A stretch of 64,000 nt of DNA from Mauremys mutica (lineage: Eukaryota > Chordata > Testudines > Geoemydidae), in the NCBI RefSeq assembly GCF_020497125.1, contig NC_059080.1, forward strand, positions 53,199,563 through 53,263,562. The letters are read 5' to 3'. Below are positions 11,661 to 23,089 of the stretch, piece by piece (within the stretch, counting starts at the first letter, position 1; every line of letters begins with the position of its first letter). Position numbers and translations under genes: made by a program. A model generated the notes under the pieces. It was not told the DNA's origin, did not search any database, and saw only the letters and a list, made by a program, of their open reading frames with translations.

Positions 11661-12805
11661 CTTTTGCCAGTTTGTGAAGTCTTCATGAAGCAAGTCTGAT
11701 TTTTGAAATGTATAACAGTATTCAAAGCTGTTTGGCAAACAGTAAAAACAAACACTGTGGATTATTGACAAATGGGCTCAGGGATGGCATGTGTTGTTTG
11801 CTATTGGTCACCTAAGAAACACAGTTTTATTTCTGGTCCTTGGCTCAGTCGCTGACCCTTTATAAACAGGAGGCATGGCTGATAGAATGCTATGAGCTTT
11901 GACTCTCTCAGGGAGAGGATGGACTCAGTGCAGAGGGTCTCAATCGTGTAGCTCTTTGAATGGGGCCATATTTTCTGATAACCACCCCTAGTGTTCACTG
12001 ATCACTACTAACATCTGTGCCACACCCTAATGTGTCACACTTGCTTCTCTGGAGACAGGGTCCTAGATTCTCTGGCCTGGCTGAGCTGTGATTGGAGTAG
12101 CACCAAAAGGGTGGGGAGTGTGGCTTTCTATTAGCTTTGTGGCTCCCTAATCCTGGAGCTCTCCAAGCATAATTTAGAGCTGCCTCAGAGTGGTTCTAAG
12201 TTAAAATCAACTGCCTATGGTCCTAGGAAATGATTCTGGCATTCAGGGATTGCAAGGAATAATGCTGATTCAGACAAGCCCTGAGAACTTGCTCTAGGGT
12301 CCTTGACAAAGAAAATTGGAACCATCTCTTTGTGGAAAAGTCCTATGCAGTTTAATAGAAACGAAGCCAATAGGATTTTGTAGAAATTAAACAGGGTTCC
12401 GTAGCAAGTATGCTAAGCCCTATCGAATTTAATAGTGAATTAAACTGGACTTTTATAGGAAGGTTATCATTCTCTGTTAAACTCTGTAGACCTTCTGCAT
12501 AAGAGATGGTGGGATGCTCAAGTGAATGTGAAGCTAAAAAATTTGAATTTGAGTTCCCAGAAGAAGAAAATGAAGTGGACCTGCACAGTTCAGAGATGAG
12601 TGATGTTTACAGTCCAGAATTCAGATACAGATGGCTTATAGAAAAAAAAATAGGAGTGCAAAGTGCTATGCCCGACAATGTGTTATATGACAACTGAAAT
12701 GAAATTAGATAAACATAAACACTCAACTGCCATTAAATCCAAGAAAACAACTATTGTTAAATTCTTATTTATTCAGGCAAAGGACAAAATAGCAAAAGAA
12801 TCTGT
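11661..12805. other. Unassigned non-coding sequence
   Basis: No gene recognised. A 63-codon ORF at 12506-12697 is rich in Glu but has no domain I can name. Several TTAAACTGGA/AATAGAAA words near 12330-12460 hint at an old repeat that I cannot assign. Confidence 0.45.
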
Positions 12806-12959
12806 ATGTTTGTTGTGACACTCTCTCCCCCGTGTGCACCCTCTGTTATATGGTTATGATATATATTGTACAAAGTATGCCTTGTCAGTATCATTTGAAA
12901 ACTCATAATCTGCTGAATACTATTATCTTGTTGAAATGGGTATAACATCACTGCATGTC
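12806..12959 (+). repeat. Fragment of an LTR-like host repeat
   Basis: TGTGACACTCTCTCCCCCGT opens a segment with GTTATATGGTTATGATATA and TATCATTTGAAAACTCATAA words that I associate with large turtle LTR-type repeats. It appears to continue at 13622-13660 and 13809-13838, after the solo LTR and the fold-back PLE, so it is probably the host into which both were inserted. Its far end was not located. Confidence 0.35.
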
Positions 12960-13621
12960 TGTAGCAAGGTCGACGTCTCATTTCCGCGGTGCCTCCCACT
13001 GGTCATCCTGGGAATTAGCTCTTGTCCAGCTGCCAAGCGCCTCCTTCTGGCCGGTGTCTCGCCTGCCTTGGGCCTCGTGTCCCTCCTGGACCCCGGTGCC
13101 CCTTCCTTAGGGTTCTGCCCCCCCGGTAATCCCCACACTCTGGGTCTCCCCTCCCAGGGAACCCCTAACCCTCTATCCCCACCTTGCCTCAGTGGCTACT
13201 GCCAGTCATCATCTAGCCCCCGTTCACTGGGGCAAACTGCAGTCTGTAATGGCCACTCATCATTGGCAAGAGGATAGGACCAGCTACCTCTGCATATTCC
13301 CAGGCTGCCCCTCTGCAGCCCCAGTACCTTCGGTAGGCCATCAACAAGGCCTGCAGCCTGGGGATTTACCAGGCTGGAGCTCCCCAGCTCCCTTTGCCCT
13401 TCCCCAGCACTGCTCCGTTTGAGGTACCTTGCTCCCAGGCAGCTAGCCCTTCTCCCTCCAGGGCTAGAGTGAGACTCCTTCAGTGCCTGGCTCACAGCCC
13501 TCTTATCAGGGTCAGCTAGGACCTGATTGAGCTGGCCACACCTGTGGTCAGCTACTCAGTCAGCTTCCCCCAGCTGTTCTCACTCCTCTTATTTCAGGAG
13601 TGGGGTAACCACTCCACTACA
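12960..13621 (-). mobile_element. Solo LTR of an endogenous retrovirus-like element
   Basis: On the minus strand the unit begins TGTAGTGGAGTGG and ends CCTTGCTACA, with TG...CA ends and a 5-bp inverted terminus (TGTAG/CTACA). Perfect 5-bp target duplications, ATGTC, flank it at 12955-12959 and 13622-13626. The 662 bp are GC-rich and contain no coding sequence, so it is a solo LTR left by recombination between two LTRs. The orientation comes from remembered similarity to turtle repeats and is less sure than the boundaries. Confidence 0.8.
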
Positions 13622-13660
13622 ATGTCAAATTCGGAGATTTTGTTATATGATTTCAAGTAT

Positions 13661-13808
13661 CAGAGGGGTAGCCGTGTTAGTCTGGATCTATAAACAGCAA
13701 CAAAGAGTCCTGTGGCACCTTATAGACTAAGTGGATATTCACCCATGAAAGCTTATGCTCCAATATATCTGTTAGTCTCTAAGGTGCCACAGGACTCTCT
13801 GTTGCTGC
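13661..13808. mobile_element. Penelope-like element 3' end, fold-back copy
   Basis: The left half is the complement of the PLE 3' end (CAGAGGGGTAGCCGTGTTAG...). It switches near 13729 to the sense strand (CACCCATGAAAGCTTATGC...) and ends at GTTGCTGC, about 34 nt short of the family 3' end. TATATGATT occurs at 13644-13652 and, immediately after the element, at 13809-13817, a probable target duplication with a short filler (TCAAGTAT) on the left. The arms diverge more than in the copies at 28908 and 61847, so it is older. Confidence 0.78.
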
Positions 13809-13839
13809 TATATGATTGTTACTGAAATATGCTGACAGG

Positions 13840-15135
13840 TTTCAGAGTGGTAACCGTATTAGTCTGTATCAGTAAAAAGAACGGAGAGTACTTGTGGCAC
13901 CTTAGAGACTAACACATTTATTTGGGCATAGGCTTTCGTGGGCTACAGCCCACTTCATCGGATGCATGCCGTGAAAAATACAGTAGGAAGATATATATAC
14001 ACAGAGAACATGAAAAAATGGGTGTTGCCATACCAACTCTACGAGACTAATCAATTAAGGTGGGCTATTATCGGCAGGAGAAAAAAACGTTTGTAGTGAT
14101 AATCAGGATGGCCCATTTCAAACAGTTGACAAGAAGGTGTGAGTAACAGTAGGGGAAAAATTAGCATGGGGAAATAGTTTTTACTTTGCGTAATGACCCA
14201 TCCACTCCCAGTCTTTATTCAAGCCTAATTTAATGGTGTCCAGTTTGCAAATTAATTCCAGTTCTGCAGTTTCTCATTGGAGTCTGTTTTTGAAGTTTTT
14301 TTGCTGAAGAATTGCGACTTTTAGGTCTGTAATTGAGTGACCAGGGAGCTTCAAGTGTTATCTGACTGGTTTTTGAATGTTATAATTCTTGATGTCTGAT
14401 TTGTGTCCATTTATTCTTTTGGACAATGTACATGGCAGAGGGGCATTGCTGGCACATGATGGCATATATCACATTGGTAGATGTGCAGGTGAACGAGCCT
14501 CTGATGGTGTGGCTGATGTGATTAGGTCCTATGATGATGTCCCTTGAATAGATATGTGGACAGAGTTGGCAACAGGCTTTGTTGCAAGGATAGGTTCCTG
14601 GGTTAATGTTTTTGTTGTGTGGTGTGTGGTTGCTGGTGAGTATTTGCTTCAGGTTGGGGGACTGTCTGTAAGCGAGGACTGGTCTGTCTCCCAAGATCTG
14701 TGAGAGTGAGGGATCGTCCTTCAGGATAGGTTGTAGATCTTTGATGATGCGCTGGAGAGGTTTTAGTTGGGGGCTGAAGGTTACTTTCTTTGTTGGGCCT
14801 GTCCTTGAGTAGGTGACTCTGGGTATTCTTCTGGCTCTGTCAATATGTTTCTTCACTTCAGCAGGTGGGTATTGTAGTTTTAAGAACACTTGACAGAGAT
14901 CTTATAGGTGTTTGTCTCTGTCTGAGGGATAGGAGCAAATGCGGTTGAATCTTAGAACTTGGCTGTAGACAATGGACAGTGCTAGTAAGTGATGGTCACA
15001 TAAACACCACCCTATATTGGAAACCTACTGACCGCTATATTTACCTTCATGCCTCCAGCTTTCATCCAGACCACGTCACACGATCCATTGTCTACAGCCA
15101 AGCTCAAAAACAGACTCCAACGAGAAACTGCAGGG
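13840..15135 (-). mobile_element. Penelope-like element, inverted and internally deleted copy
   Basis: From about 13840 to 14975 the element runs antisense: 3' UTR with the TTTCAGAGTGGTAACCG terminus, then the coding end. At about 14976 the strand flips: GGCTGTAGACAATGGA (about 14960) is answered by CCATTGTCTACAGCC at 15087-15101. From there a sense fragment reads GHINTTLYWKPTDRY and HASSFHPDH, C-terminal reverse-transcriptase words of PLEs. It then skips to a LQRETA-coding stretch at about 15113-15135. The structure implies a template switch or twin priming. No target duplication was fixed. Confidence 0.8.
14380..14950 (-). pseudogene. Penelope-like element C-terminal ORF fragment (reverse transcriptase tail/endonuclease linker)
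   Basis: A 169-codon open stretch (14380-14889, minus) reads EVKKHIDRARRIPR, then LKQILTSN, then a CNKACCQLCPHI...HISHTI cluster. This is the Cys/His motif typical of the segment before the GIY-YIG nuclease in Penelope-like proteins. It continues to VIYAIMCQQCPSAMYI, the first nuclease strand, where YIG is damaged (YIV) and the frame is soon lost. Upstream coding words extend to about 14950. It encodes no usable enzyme but identifies the element securely. Confidence 0.8.
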
Positions 15136-17544
15136 AGGTTACAATAAACCTTAGGCCTCACACTATGATATCGTTTGCTATCATTCAGCAAGCTCACGTG
15201 CGCATGGTGCTGTTGCTGCTATTCCTATGTGGCTGACACGCACCCTGTATCAGGAGGAGGAGGGATGTTGCTGTTGTGTTTTGTTGCTATATCAACATCT
15301 CTCAGGTTTTTCCATGCACGCATCACTGTAACGTAATAGCTTTTCCTGGGAGTATCTTACCTGTAGATCACACAAAATCATTCACCACCAGCACACCTTT
15401 GGGTGTGTGTGTGTTTGTGTGTGTGTGAGTGAGTGAGTGAGTGAGTGAGTGATTCTGCTGCTAATGTGCCATCCTGTAAAAATGCTGGTGACACTGTAGT
15501 TGCTGTGTTGTTTGTATAACAGTGCTTTGCCATGTCTTACTAAAAATATAATTTTGTTTGTCTAGCTAGCTAGCTGTGAAAATTCCCCCTTTTGCCTTCT
15601 GTGTTACCATACATCCATGCTAAGTCTACTAAATTATATGCTACCAACCACATCCATTATTTTTCAGTGTCTGGGAAAGTAAATGGATTGCAACCATCAT
15701 GGATCATCTTAGCAAATTAAAAGTGTTGCATCTACTGGATGTCTAGTTATGGGAGATTCGTTGCATATAATAAAACAACATTAACAACGACAAAAAATAG
15801 GGTTTTTTAAGTATGTACACTGGTTGTGAATAAGGTGTCCCCAAGACCAAAAAATATTGTTCTTCGAGATTCTTCAGGTACTTTATTACAATAGTAAGCA
15901 CTCTCTGGCACTACCCACAGGTAGTGTTTGCAGGCTGAGGGCCTATTATTGCTACTAAATCTAATCTGCTAAAATCTTTTTTTTTTTTAATTTTGAAGCT
16001 TGCCCTGCCACAACTCCTATAATAAAGGGAGCACTCATTTGTTTACAAACTCTTTCAAACCATAGGGAATATTGTCGGGTCAAGTCAGTAACAGTGTCAG
16101 GGAGGAACCCCACAGGTAGGGGTGTATTTCACAGAGGTGAAATCTGTGGTGATGTCAGTTCCCTTGGGAATAGGCTAGGTGGTGCTAGAGCACACTTGCA
16201 TGCTGTGTGCTAAAGGGCTGTTGCTGGTAAAGGTTTGCTGGAATAAAGAGATTATGATCCATATAGTGCTACTGTTTTCTTCTAATTAAAGTATGTCATG
16301 GCAACCAGAAAAGCCTTCAAGATCAAGAACAGAAAGGGATGTTCCTGTGTGGTCCCCCGAAGGAATGCAGAATAGTGGTGTGCACACACACAGAGTGCAG
16401 TTATACATGATGTATCCAATTATCGCTACTCTCAGATCAATAATACTTTGACAGGTAAGAGATAAGATGCCAATTGCTTGGAAGAGATGTAGAAGGCAAT
16501 GAGGTTCATATAGGGCCAAGAATTCAAGGCCAGGTTTTCAAATGCTCAGTGACCACACTGGGAGCCCTATTAAAAAAAAATTGCTGAGATCTTTAGAAAA
16601 TCTACTCACTAATTTTGGTGCCTAATTGGCGGTTGAGTTCTTCTGAATATTTGGTCCTAATTGTGGATTGAATTCTATTTTAAAAAAAACAAAAAAGGCC
16701 TAGGGCTAAAGTGAGTATTAAAAGTCTTTATTATTTTTGTCCTCTGCAGTGTCATTCAGCAGACATCTGCCCCTGAGAGAGGCTACATGCAGGGACATGC
16801 AGTCCTGCCTTGATTTTTTTAATAGACTGAAGCCCCCTGTTATACTAGAGTCCAGCATGGGAATGTCCTGTGGGTCAATTACTGGGCCTGGTAAAGGGCA
16901 CAGCTCAGCAGTCAAGGGCAGGGAATGACAACACCTTCAAGTGAAGTGGACAAAGACAGAGTGAAACGAGCGATAGCAATAGGTAGGCTAAAGATTGAGG
17001 CCTGTGACACCAGTTGCATTTGTCAGGCTTGCTACAGCCTGGGGATTTTCTCTGTTTGGAATGTTGTAGAGACACATCACTCAGGATGGCTGGATTTGCC
17101 TGGCTTCCTGTCAAATCGAGATTTATTCACAGAAATCTGTTTTGCCATATAAAACTAAATGGCACCTTTTCCCTGTGTGGATTTTACTAGTCAGTGTCAG
17201 CTGGAGGTGCCAAGTAAGGTTTTTATGTTTCCCCGCCCCATCAGTTGCTTTCTTGGGAAGGATATTATGTGTTGGTGATGAGTGAGTTGTTACTACCCAA
17301 TGAAAGTAGTAGGTAGGGGTACTCGACACCTAACAGGAGGTGCTCAGGACTTTGCAGGCTTGACCTCTTGGAGAATATTCTTGTCTTTGTTTTCCTTTGG
17401 GGGCAATTCAGACTTGTTGCAATTTTAGGAGAAAGCAACGTATGGTCTGCCCTTTTGTGCCTCCTCCACACCACTTGATGGAAGATGGTAGTGAATCGGT
17501 GCTGGTTCTCTTGGTTTTTTTAGAACTAATGGCAGCCAATATAG
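15136..17544. other. Unassigned non-coding sequence
   Basis: No gene recognised. Short features inside are a GT/GAGT microsatellite at 15396-15452 and an old CCTAATTGG/TTTTCAAATGC fuzzy repeat near 16525-16660. A segment at about 16060-16260 ends in GGAATAAAGAG and might be a worn LTR, without visible ends. Confidence 0.45.
15396..15452. repeat. (GT)n / (GAGT)n microsatellite
   Basis: A TG-rich tract (GTGTGTGTGTTTGTGTGTG) passes into about six GAGT units ending at 15452. Confidence 0.95.
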
Positions 17545-17707
17545 AATCACAGAATCATAGAAATATAGAACTGGAAGAGACCTCGATAGGTTATCTAGTC
17601 CTGTCCCGTGCTTTGAGAAACGACTAAGTATTATCTAGACCATCCCTGACAGTTGTGTGGCTAACCTGCCCTTAAAAACCTCCGATGATGGATATTCCAT
17701 AACTTCC

Positions 17708-20018
17708 AAAGCTCTTCTTGACCTGTTGCTCACAAACAGGGAAGAAATAGTAGAGGAAGCAATAGTGGATGGGAACCTGGGAGGCAGTGACCATGAGATG
17801 GTCGAGTTCAGGATCCTGACACAAGGAAGAAAGGAGAGCAGTAGAACAGAGACCCTGGACTTCAGAAAAGCAGACTTTTCGACTCCCTCAGGGAACTGAT
17901 GGGCAAGGTCCCCTGGGAGAATAACATGACGGGGAAAGGAGTCGAGGGAAGCTGGCTGTATTTTAAAGAAACCTTATTGAGGTTGCAGGAACAAACCATC
18001 CCGATGTGTAGGAAGAAAAGTAAATATGGCAGGCGACCAGCTTGGCTTAACAGTGAAATCCTTGCTCGTCTTAAACACAAAAAAACAGCTTACAAGAAGT
18101 GGAAGATTGGACAAATAACCAGGGAGGAGTATAAAAGTATTGCTCAGGCATGCAGGAGTGAAATTAGGAAGGCCAAATCACGCTTGGAGTTGCAGCTAGC
18201 CAGAGATGTTAGGAGCAACAAGAAGGGTTTCTTCAGATATGTTAGCAACAAGAGGAAAGTCAAGGAAAGTGTGGGCCCCTTGCTGAATGAGGGAGGGAAC
18301 CTAGTGACAGAGGATGTGGAGAAAGCTAGTGTACTCAATGCTTTTTTTGCCTCTGTCTTCACAGACAAGGTCAGCTCCCAGACAGCTGCACTCTGCAGCA
18401 CGGTATGGGGAGGAGGTGACCAGCTCTCTGTGGGGAAAGAAGTAGTTCGGGACTATTTAGAAAAGGTGGATGAGCACAAGTCCATGGGGCCAGATGCGCT
18501 GCATCCGAGGGTGCTAAAGGAGTTGGCCGATGAGATTGCAGAGCCATTGGCCATTATCTTTGAAAAATCATGGCAATCGGGGAAGGTCCCGGATGACTGG
18601 AAAAAGGCTAATGTAGTGCCCATCTTTAAAAAAGGGAAGAAGGAAGATCCAGGGAACTACAGACCAGTCAGTCTCACCTCAGTCCCTGGAAAAATCATGG
18701 AACAGGTCCTTAAGGAATCAATTCTGAACCACTTAAAGGAGGGGAAAGTGATCAGGAACAGTCAGCATGGATTCACCAAGGGCAAGTCATGCCTGACTAA
18801 CCTAATTGCCTTCTATGATGAGATAACCGGCTCTGTGGATGAGGGGAAAGCAGTGGATGTGCTATTTCTGGACTTTAGCAAAGCTTTTGATACAGTCTCC
18901 CACACAATTCTTGCCAGCATGTTAAAGAAGTATGTGCTGGATGAATGGACGGTAAGGTGGATAGAAAACTGGCTAGATGGTCGGGCTCAACAGGTAGTGA
19001 TCAATGGTTCCATGTCTAGTTGGCAGCCGGTATCAAGTGGGGTGCCCCAAGGGTCGGTGCTGGGGCCGGTTTTATTCAATATCTTCATTAACGATCTGGA
19101 GGATGGTGTGGACTGCACCCTTAGCAAGTTTGCAGATGACACTAAACTGGGAGGAGTGGTTGATACGCTGGAGGGTAGGGATAGGATACAGAGGGACCTA
19201 GACAAATTAGAGGATTGGGCCAAAAGAAATATGAGGAGGTTCAACAAGGACAAGTGCAGAGTCCTGCACTTAGGACGGAAGAATCCCATGCACTGCTACA
19301 GACTAGGGACTGAATGGCTGGGCAGCAGTTCTGCAGAAAAGGACCTAGGGGTTATGGTGGACGAAAAGCTGAATATGAGTCAACAGTGTGCCCTTGTTGC
19401 CAAGAAGGCTAATGGCATGTTGGGTTGTATAAGTAGGGGCATTTCCAGCAGATCGAGAGATGTGATCATTCCCCTCTATTCAGCACTGGTGAGGCCTCAT
19501 CTGGAGTACTGTGTCCAGTTTTGGGCCCCACACTACAAGAAGGATGTGGATAAATTGGAGAGGGTCCAGCGGAGGGCAACAAAAATGATTAGGGGCCTGG
19601 AACACATGATTTATGAGGAGAGGCTGAGGGAACTGGGATTGTTTAGCCTGCAGAAGAGTAGAATGAGGGGGGATTTGATAGCTGCTTTCAACTACCTGAA
19701 AGGGGGTTCCAAAGAGGATGGATCTAGACTGTTCTCAGTGGTAGAAGATGACAGAACAAGGAGTAATGGTCTCAAGTTGCAGAGGGGGAGGTTTAGGTTG
19801 GATATTAGGAAAAAAAATTTCACTAGTAGTGTGGTGAAGAACTGGAATGGGTTACCTAGGGAGGTGGTGGAATCTCCTTCCTTAGAGGTTTTTAAGGTCA
19901 GGCTTGACAAAGCCCTGGCTGGGATGATTTAGTTGGGTTTGGTCCTGCTTTGAGCAGGGGGTTGGACTAGATGACCTCCTGAGGTCCCTTCCAACCCTGA
20001 GATTCTATGATTCTATGA
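17708..20018 (+). mobile_element. Young CR1 LINE, 5'-truncated
   Basis: The element starts inside the endonuclease coding end and runs through a complete reverse-transcriptase region to a short 3' UTR. It ends GGTCCCTTCCAACCCTGAG followed by ATTCTATG repeats, the diagnostic CR1 tail. TTCC occurs on both sides (17704-17707 and 20019-20022), a possible 4-bp target duplication. Joining the flanks restores the interrupted old CR1. The last 170 bp closely match, in opposite orientation, the copy at 56615-56790, so the two belong to one young subfamily. Confidence 0.93.
17899..19932 (+). CDS. CR1 ORF2 fragment: reverse transcriptase, open over 677 codons
   Basis: This is the reverse transcriptase that copies CR1 RNA at the insertion site. 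Recognisable in order are YRPVSLTS in the fingers, [12 protein letters not shown], the catalytic FLDFSKAFD (Asp about residue 325), [12 protein letters not shown] (about 379-390), and the active-site FADD (residues 411-414, the family form of YxDD). The C-terminal thumb includes [11 protein letters not shown] and RRATKMIRG. No stop interrupts it. The preceding 17708-17890 encodes the endonuclease end, including the SDH motif, in another frame; the TTTTCG word near 17876 carries about two extra bases. The 5' truncation and frameshift mean no complete ORF2, so the copy cannot move by itself. The listed ATG is only the first one after the frameshift, not a native start. Confidence 0.93.
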   Translation: MGKVPWENNMTGKGVEGSWLYFKETLLRLQEQTIPMCRKKSKYGRRPAWLNSEILARLKHKKTAYKKWKIGQITREEYKSIAQACRSEIRKAKSRLELQLARDVRSNKKGFFRYVSNKRKVKESVGPLLNEGGNLVTEDVEKASVLNAFFASVFTDKVSSQTAALCSTVWGGGDQLSVGKEVVRDYLEKVDEHKSMGPDALHPRVLKELADEIAEPLAIIFEKSWQSGKVPDDWKKANVVPIFKKGKKEDPGNYRPVSLTSVPGKIMEQVLKESILNHLKEGKVIRNSQHGFTKGKSCLTNLIAFYDEITGSVDEGKAVDVLFLDFSKAFDTVSHTILASMLKKYVLDEWTVRWIENWLDGRAQQVVINGSMSSWQPVSSGVPQGSVLGPVLFNIFINDLEDGVDCTLSKFADDTKLGGVVDTLEGRDRIQRDLDKLEDWAKRNMRRFNKDKCRVLHLGRKNPMHCYRLGTEWLGSSSAEKDLGVMVDEKLNMSQQCALVAKKANGMLGCISRGISSRSRDVIIPLYSALVRPHLEYCVQFWAPHYKKDVDKLERVQRRATKMIRGLEHMIYEERLRELGLFSLQKSRMRGDLIAAFNYLKGGSKEDGSRLFSVVEDDRTRSNGLKLQRGRFRLDIRKKNFTSSVVKNWNGLPREVVESPSLEVFKVRLDKALAGMI

Positions 20019-21819
20019 TTCCCTAGGTCATTTCTTTCAATACTTAACTACCCTTGCAGTTAGGAAATTTTTTCCAAATGTCCAACCTAAACCTCTCTTG
20101 CTGCAATTTAAGCCCATTGCTTCTTGTCCCGTCCTCAACGGTTCACGAGAACAATTTTTCTAACTCCTCCTTGTAACAACATTTTATGTACTTGAAAATT
20201 ATCATCTCCCCCTTCAGTCTTCTCTTCTCCAGATTAAACAAATCCATTTTTTTTCAATCTTCCCTCATAGGTCATGTTTTCTAGACCTTTAATCATTTTT
20301 GTTGCTCTCCTCTGGACTTTCTCCAGTTTGTCAATTTTTTTCCCAAAGTATGGGGCCCAGAACTGGACACAGTACTCCAGCTTAGGCTTTATCAGTGCTG
20401 AGTAGAGCGGAAGAATTACTTCTCGTGTCTTGCTTACAATACTTCTGCTAAAACATCCCAGAATGATGTTTGCTTTTTTTTTTTTGCAGCTATGTGACAT
20501 TGTTGTCCACATTTAGTTTGTGATCCACTGTAACCTCTAGATCCTTTTCTGCAGTACTACTTCTTAGCAGTCATTTCCCATTTTGTATTTGTGCAATTGA
20601 TTATTCCTTCTGAAGTGGAGTACTTTGCATTTGTCCTTATTGAATTTCATCCTATTTATTTCAGTTCATTTCTCCACTTTGTCAAGATCAATTTGAATTC
20701 TAATCCTGTCCTCCAAAGCACTTGCAACCCCTCCCAGCTTGGTATCATCTGCAAACTTTATACGTGTACTCTCTATGCCATTATCCAAATCACATATGAT
20801 GATATTGAATAGAACCAGACCTAGGCCTGATCCCTGTGGAGCCCCACTCAATATGCCCTTTCAGCTTGATTGTGAACCATTGATACTATGCTGAGTGCAC
20901 TTTTCCAACCAGTTGTGCACCCTCCTTATGGTAGGTTTGTCTAAGCTATATTTCTCTAGTTTCTTTATGAGAAGGTCATGTGAGATAGTATCAAAAGCCT
21001 TACTAAGGTCAAGATATATCAAATCTACTGCTTCCCCCTATCCACGAGGCTTGTCACCCTGTCAAAGAAGGATATTAGTTTGGTTTGACATGATTTGTTC
21101 TTGACAAATCCATGTTGACTATTACTTATCACCTTATTATCTTCTAGGTGCTTACAAATTGATTGCTTGATTATTTGCTCCATTATCTTTCCAAATACCA
21201 AAGTTAAACTGACTGGTCTATAATTCCCTGTTTGTCCTTTTTCCCCTTTTTATAAATAGGTGCTATATTTGCCCTTTTCCAGTCCTCTGGGCTCTCTCTC
21301 ATCCTCCATGAGTTCTGAAAGATAATCGCTAATGGCTCAGAGATTTCTTCAACCAGCTCCTGAAGTATTCTAGGATGTGTTCCGTCAGGACCTGCCCTAA
21401 TTTTTCAAAGTAATTCATAACTTGTTCTTTCCCTATTTTAGCCTCAGCTCCTACCACATTTACACTGATTTTCAGTGTGTTAGTTGTCCGATCACTGCTA
21501 ACTTTTTTGATGAAAACTGAAACAAAAAAGGCATTTAACACTTAGGCCATTGCTGCGTTTTCTGTTGTTGTCTTTTCCTCCTCATTGAGTAATGGGCCAT
21601 CCTGTCCTAGGTCTTCCTCTTGCTTCTAATGTATTTGTAAAAAGCTTTCTTGTTGCCCTTCATGACCCTAGCTGATTTAATCTCATTTTGTGCCTTGGCC
21701 TTCTAATTTTGTCCCTACATGCTTGTGTTGTGGGAGGAGGGGGTCTGGTGGGTTTTTTTAATTCAGCCTTTGTAATTTGACTGAGTTTCTACTTTTTTGA
21801 GTTTCAGGTAATTGAAGAT

Positions 21820-21955
21820 CAGGGGCGCTGGAACAATTTTTATAGTGGGGATGCTGAGAGCCATTGAACCAAACTGTAAACCCTGTATATAATGGAATCC
21901 ATTTTGAGCCAGGGGTCATGCCACACCCCCAGCACCCCTAGTTCCAGCATCTACA
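21820..21955. mobile_element. hAT-type miniature element, 136 bp
   Basis: The left end CAGGGGCGCTGGAAC and the right end GTTCCAGCATCTACA form an imperfect inverted pair. Perfect 8-bp duplications TTGAAGAT flank it at 21812-21819 and 21956-21963. It is non-coding. Confidence 0.88.
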
Positions 21956-21963
21956 TTGAAGAT

Positions 21964-23089
21964 CTCCTGGATAAGCCAGGGAGATCTCTTGCCATACTTC
22001 CTCTCTCCCCTACGCACAGAAAGAGATGACTGTTTGCAAGGTGAGGAACCATGCTGAGACAATGGTCTGGAACCAACCCTAGAAATTTGGGAGCAGGCAA
22101 TAACGGAGGGTGGAAAGAGAGGAAACTCCTCCCCTTCGTCACCCCCCGCACAGAGTCTGACCCCTCTGCAGAAAGAAGGGGGAGCTACATGTAACCTTTC
22201 CCCAGAAAGTGAGGTGTTACTCAGGAATCAGGCCTTAGGGTCTGACTGTATGCAGGATGGGTTTCTCTCTCCCTCTGACGATTTGCATCTGACCCGCAAC
22301 CAAAACTGCAGGGACAAGTTTGATTCCAGAGCCTTAACACCTCACAAACATTTTAGTGGCTTCCAATTTGAAATTCTGGCTTGATGCCTTCTCGGATAAC
22401 ACCCTTCACACTTTTCTATTCTACAGCCATTCTCATTGCTGGAAACGCAGCTAAGTGAGTAGAGACAGAAAACCCCGTTACTGAAAAGCTGCTGTCAGCT
22501 AACACAATCCAGCAAACTGGACATGAAAGTCACATACAGGGAATGTTGAAGGTTAAAAAAATAACTTAAAAGTATTCTTAAACTATAAGAAGCTTGCTCA
22601 AAATGTACTCTTTTCCTATAAAAGCACAGTGAAAAAGAAGTCACCCAGTGAAACTAATGGTACTTACGTTCAGAACAAATAAATAAAGTAGCATAATGGG
22701 GTCGTGGTCTATGAATGGGGCATGTCATTGCTACTGCAATAACAAAAAATATTACATTATTAATTATTATTATTAATTAATAATATAATAATAAATAATA
22801 GCCTTCAGAATTCAGTGGCAAAAGCAGTGTTGGAGCCAAACGCAGTTGCTGGGTTTTGAAAAAAAAAATAACTTTGCCAATTTTGTGGCAAAACGTAACA
22901 TATGTAATTCTGAATGCCAAGATACCTGATTCTGGAAGTAATCTGACAACCACAGCGTTCAGGAAGGATTTGTTAGTTGTTGTTGTGGTTGCTGTCATTA
23001 TGTTTTGAGTATGGCTGATCAGGAATCTTTCAACCAAATGGTTTTTCATCAATGTGTCAGTTCTGATTGACATTTTCCAGGTCTCAGAG
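21964..23089. other. Unassigned non-coding sequence with an A/T microsatellite
   Basis: No gene recognised. An (ATT/TAA)n A/T tract lies at about 22755-22801. Confidence 0.5.

Larger units (their letters stand above)
17545..21727 (-). mobile_element. Old antisense CR1 LINE, split by a younger CR1
   Basis: Reading the minus strand, CR1 polymerase words run from about 21727 down to 20023, including FADDTKLGG at about 20755, then [13 protein letters not shown] and RRATKMIKGL near 20300-20370. The copy resumes at 17707 and ends with the CR1 tail near 17545 (complement of ATTCTATG-type repeats). It is interrupted between 17708 and 20018 by a sense CR1. Stops and frame changes break the reading. 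Net length is about 1.87 kb, 5'-truncated. Confidence 0.88.
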
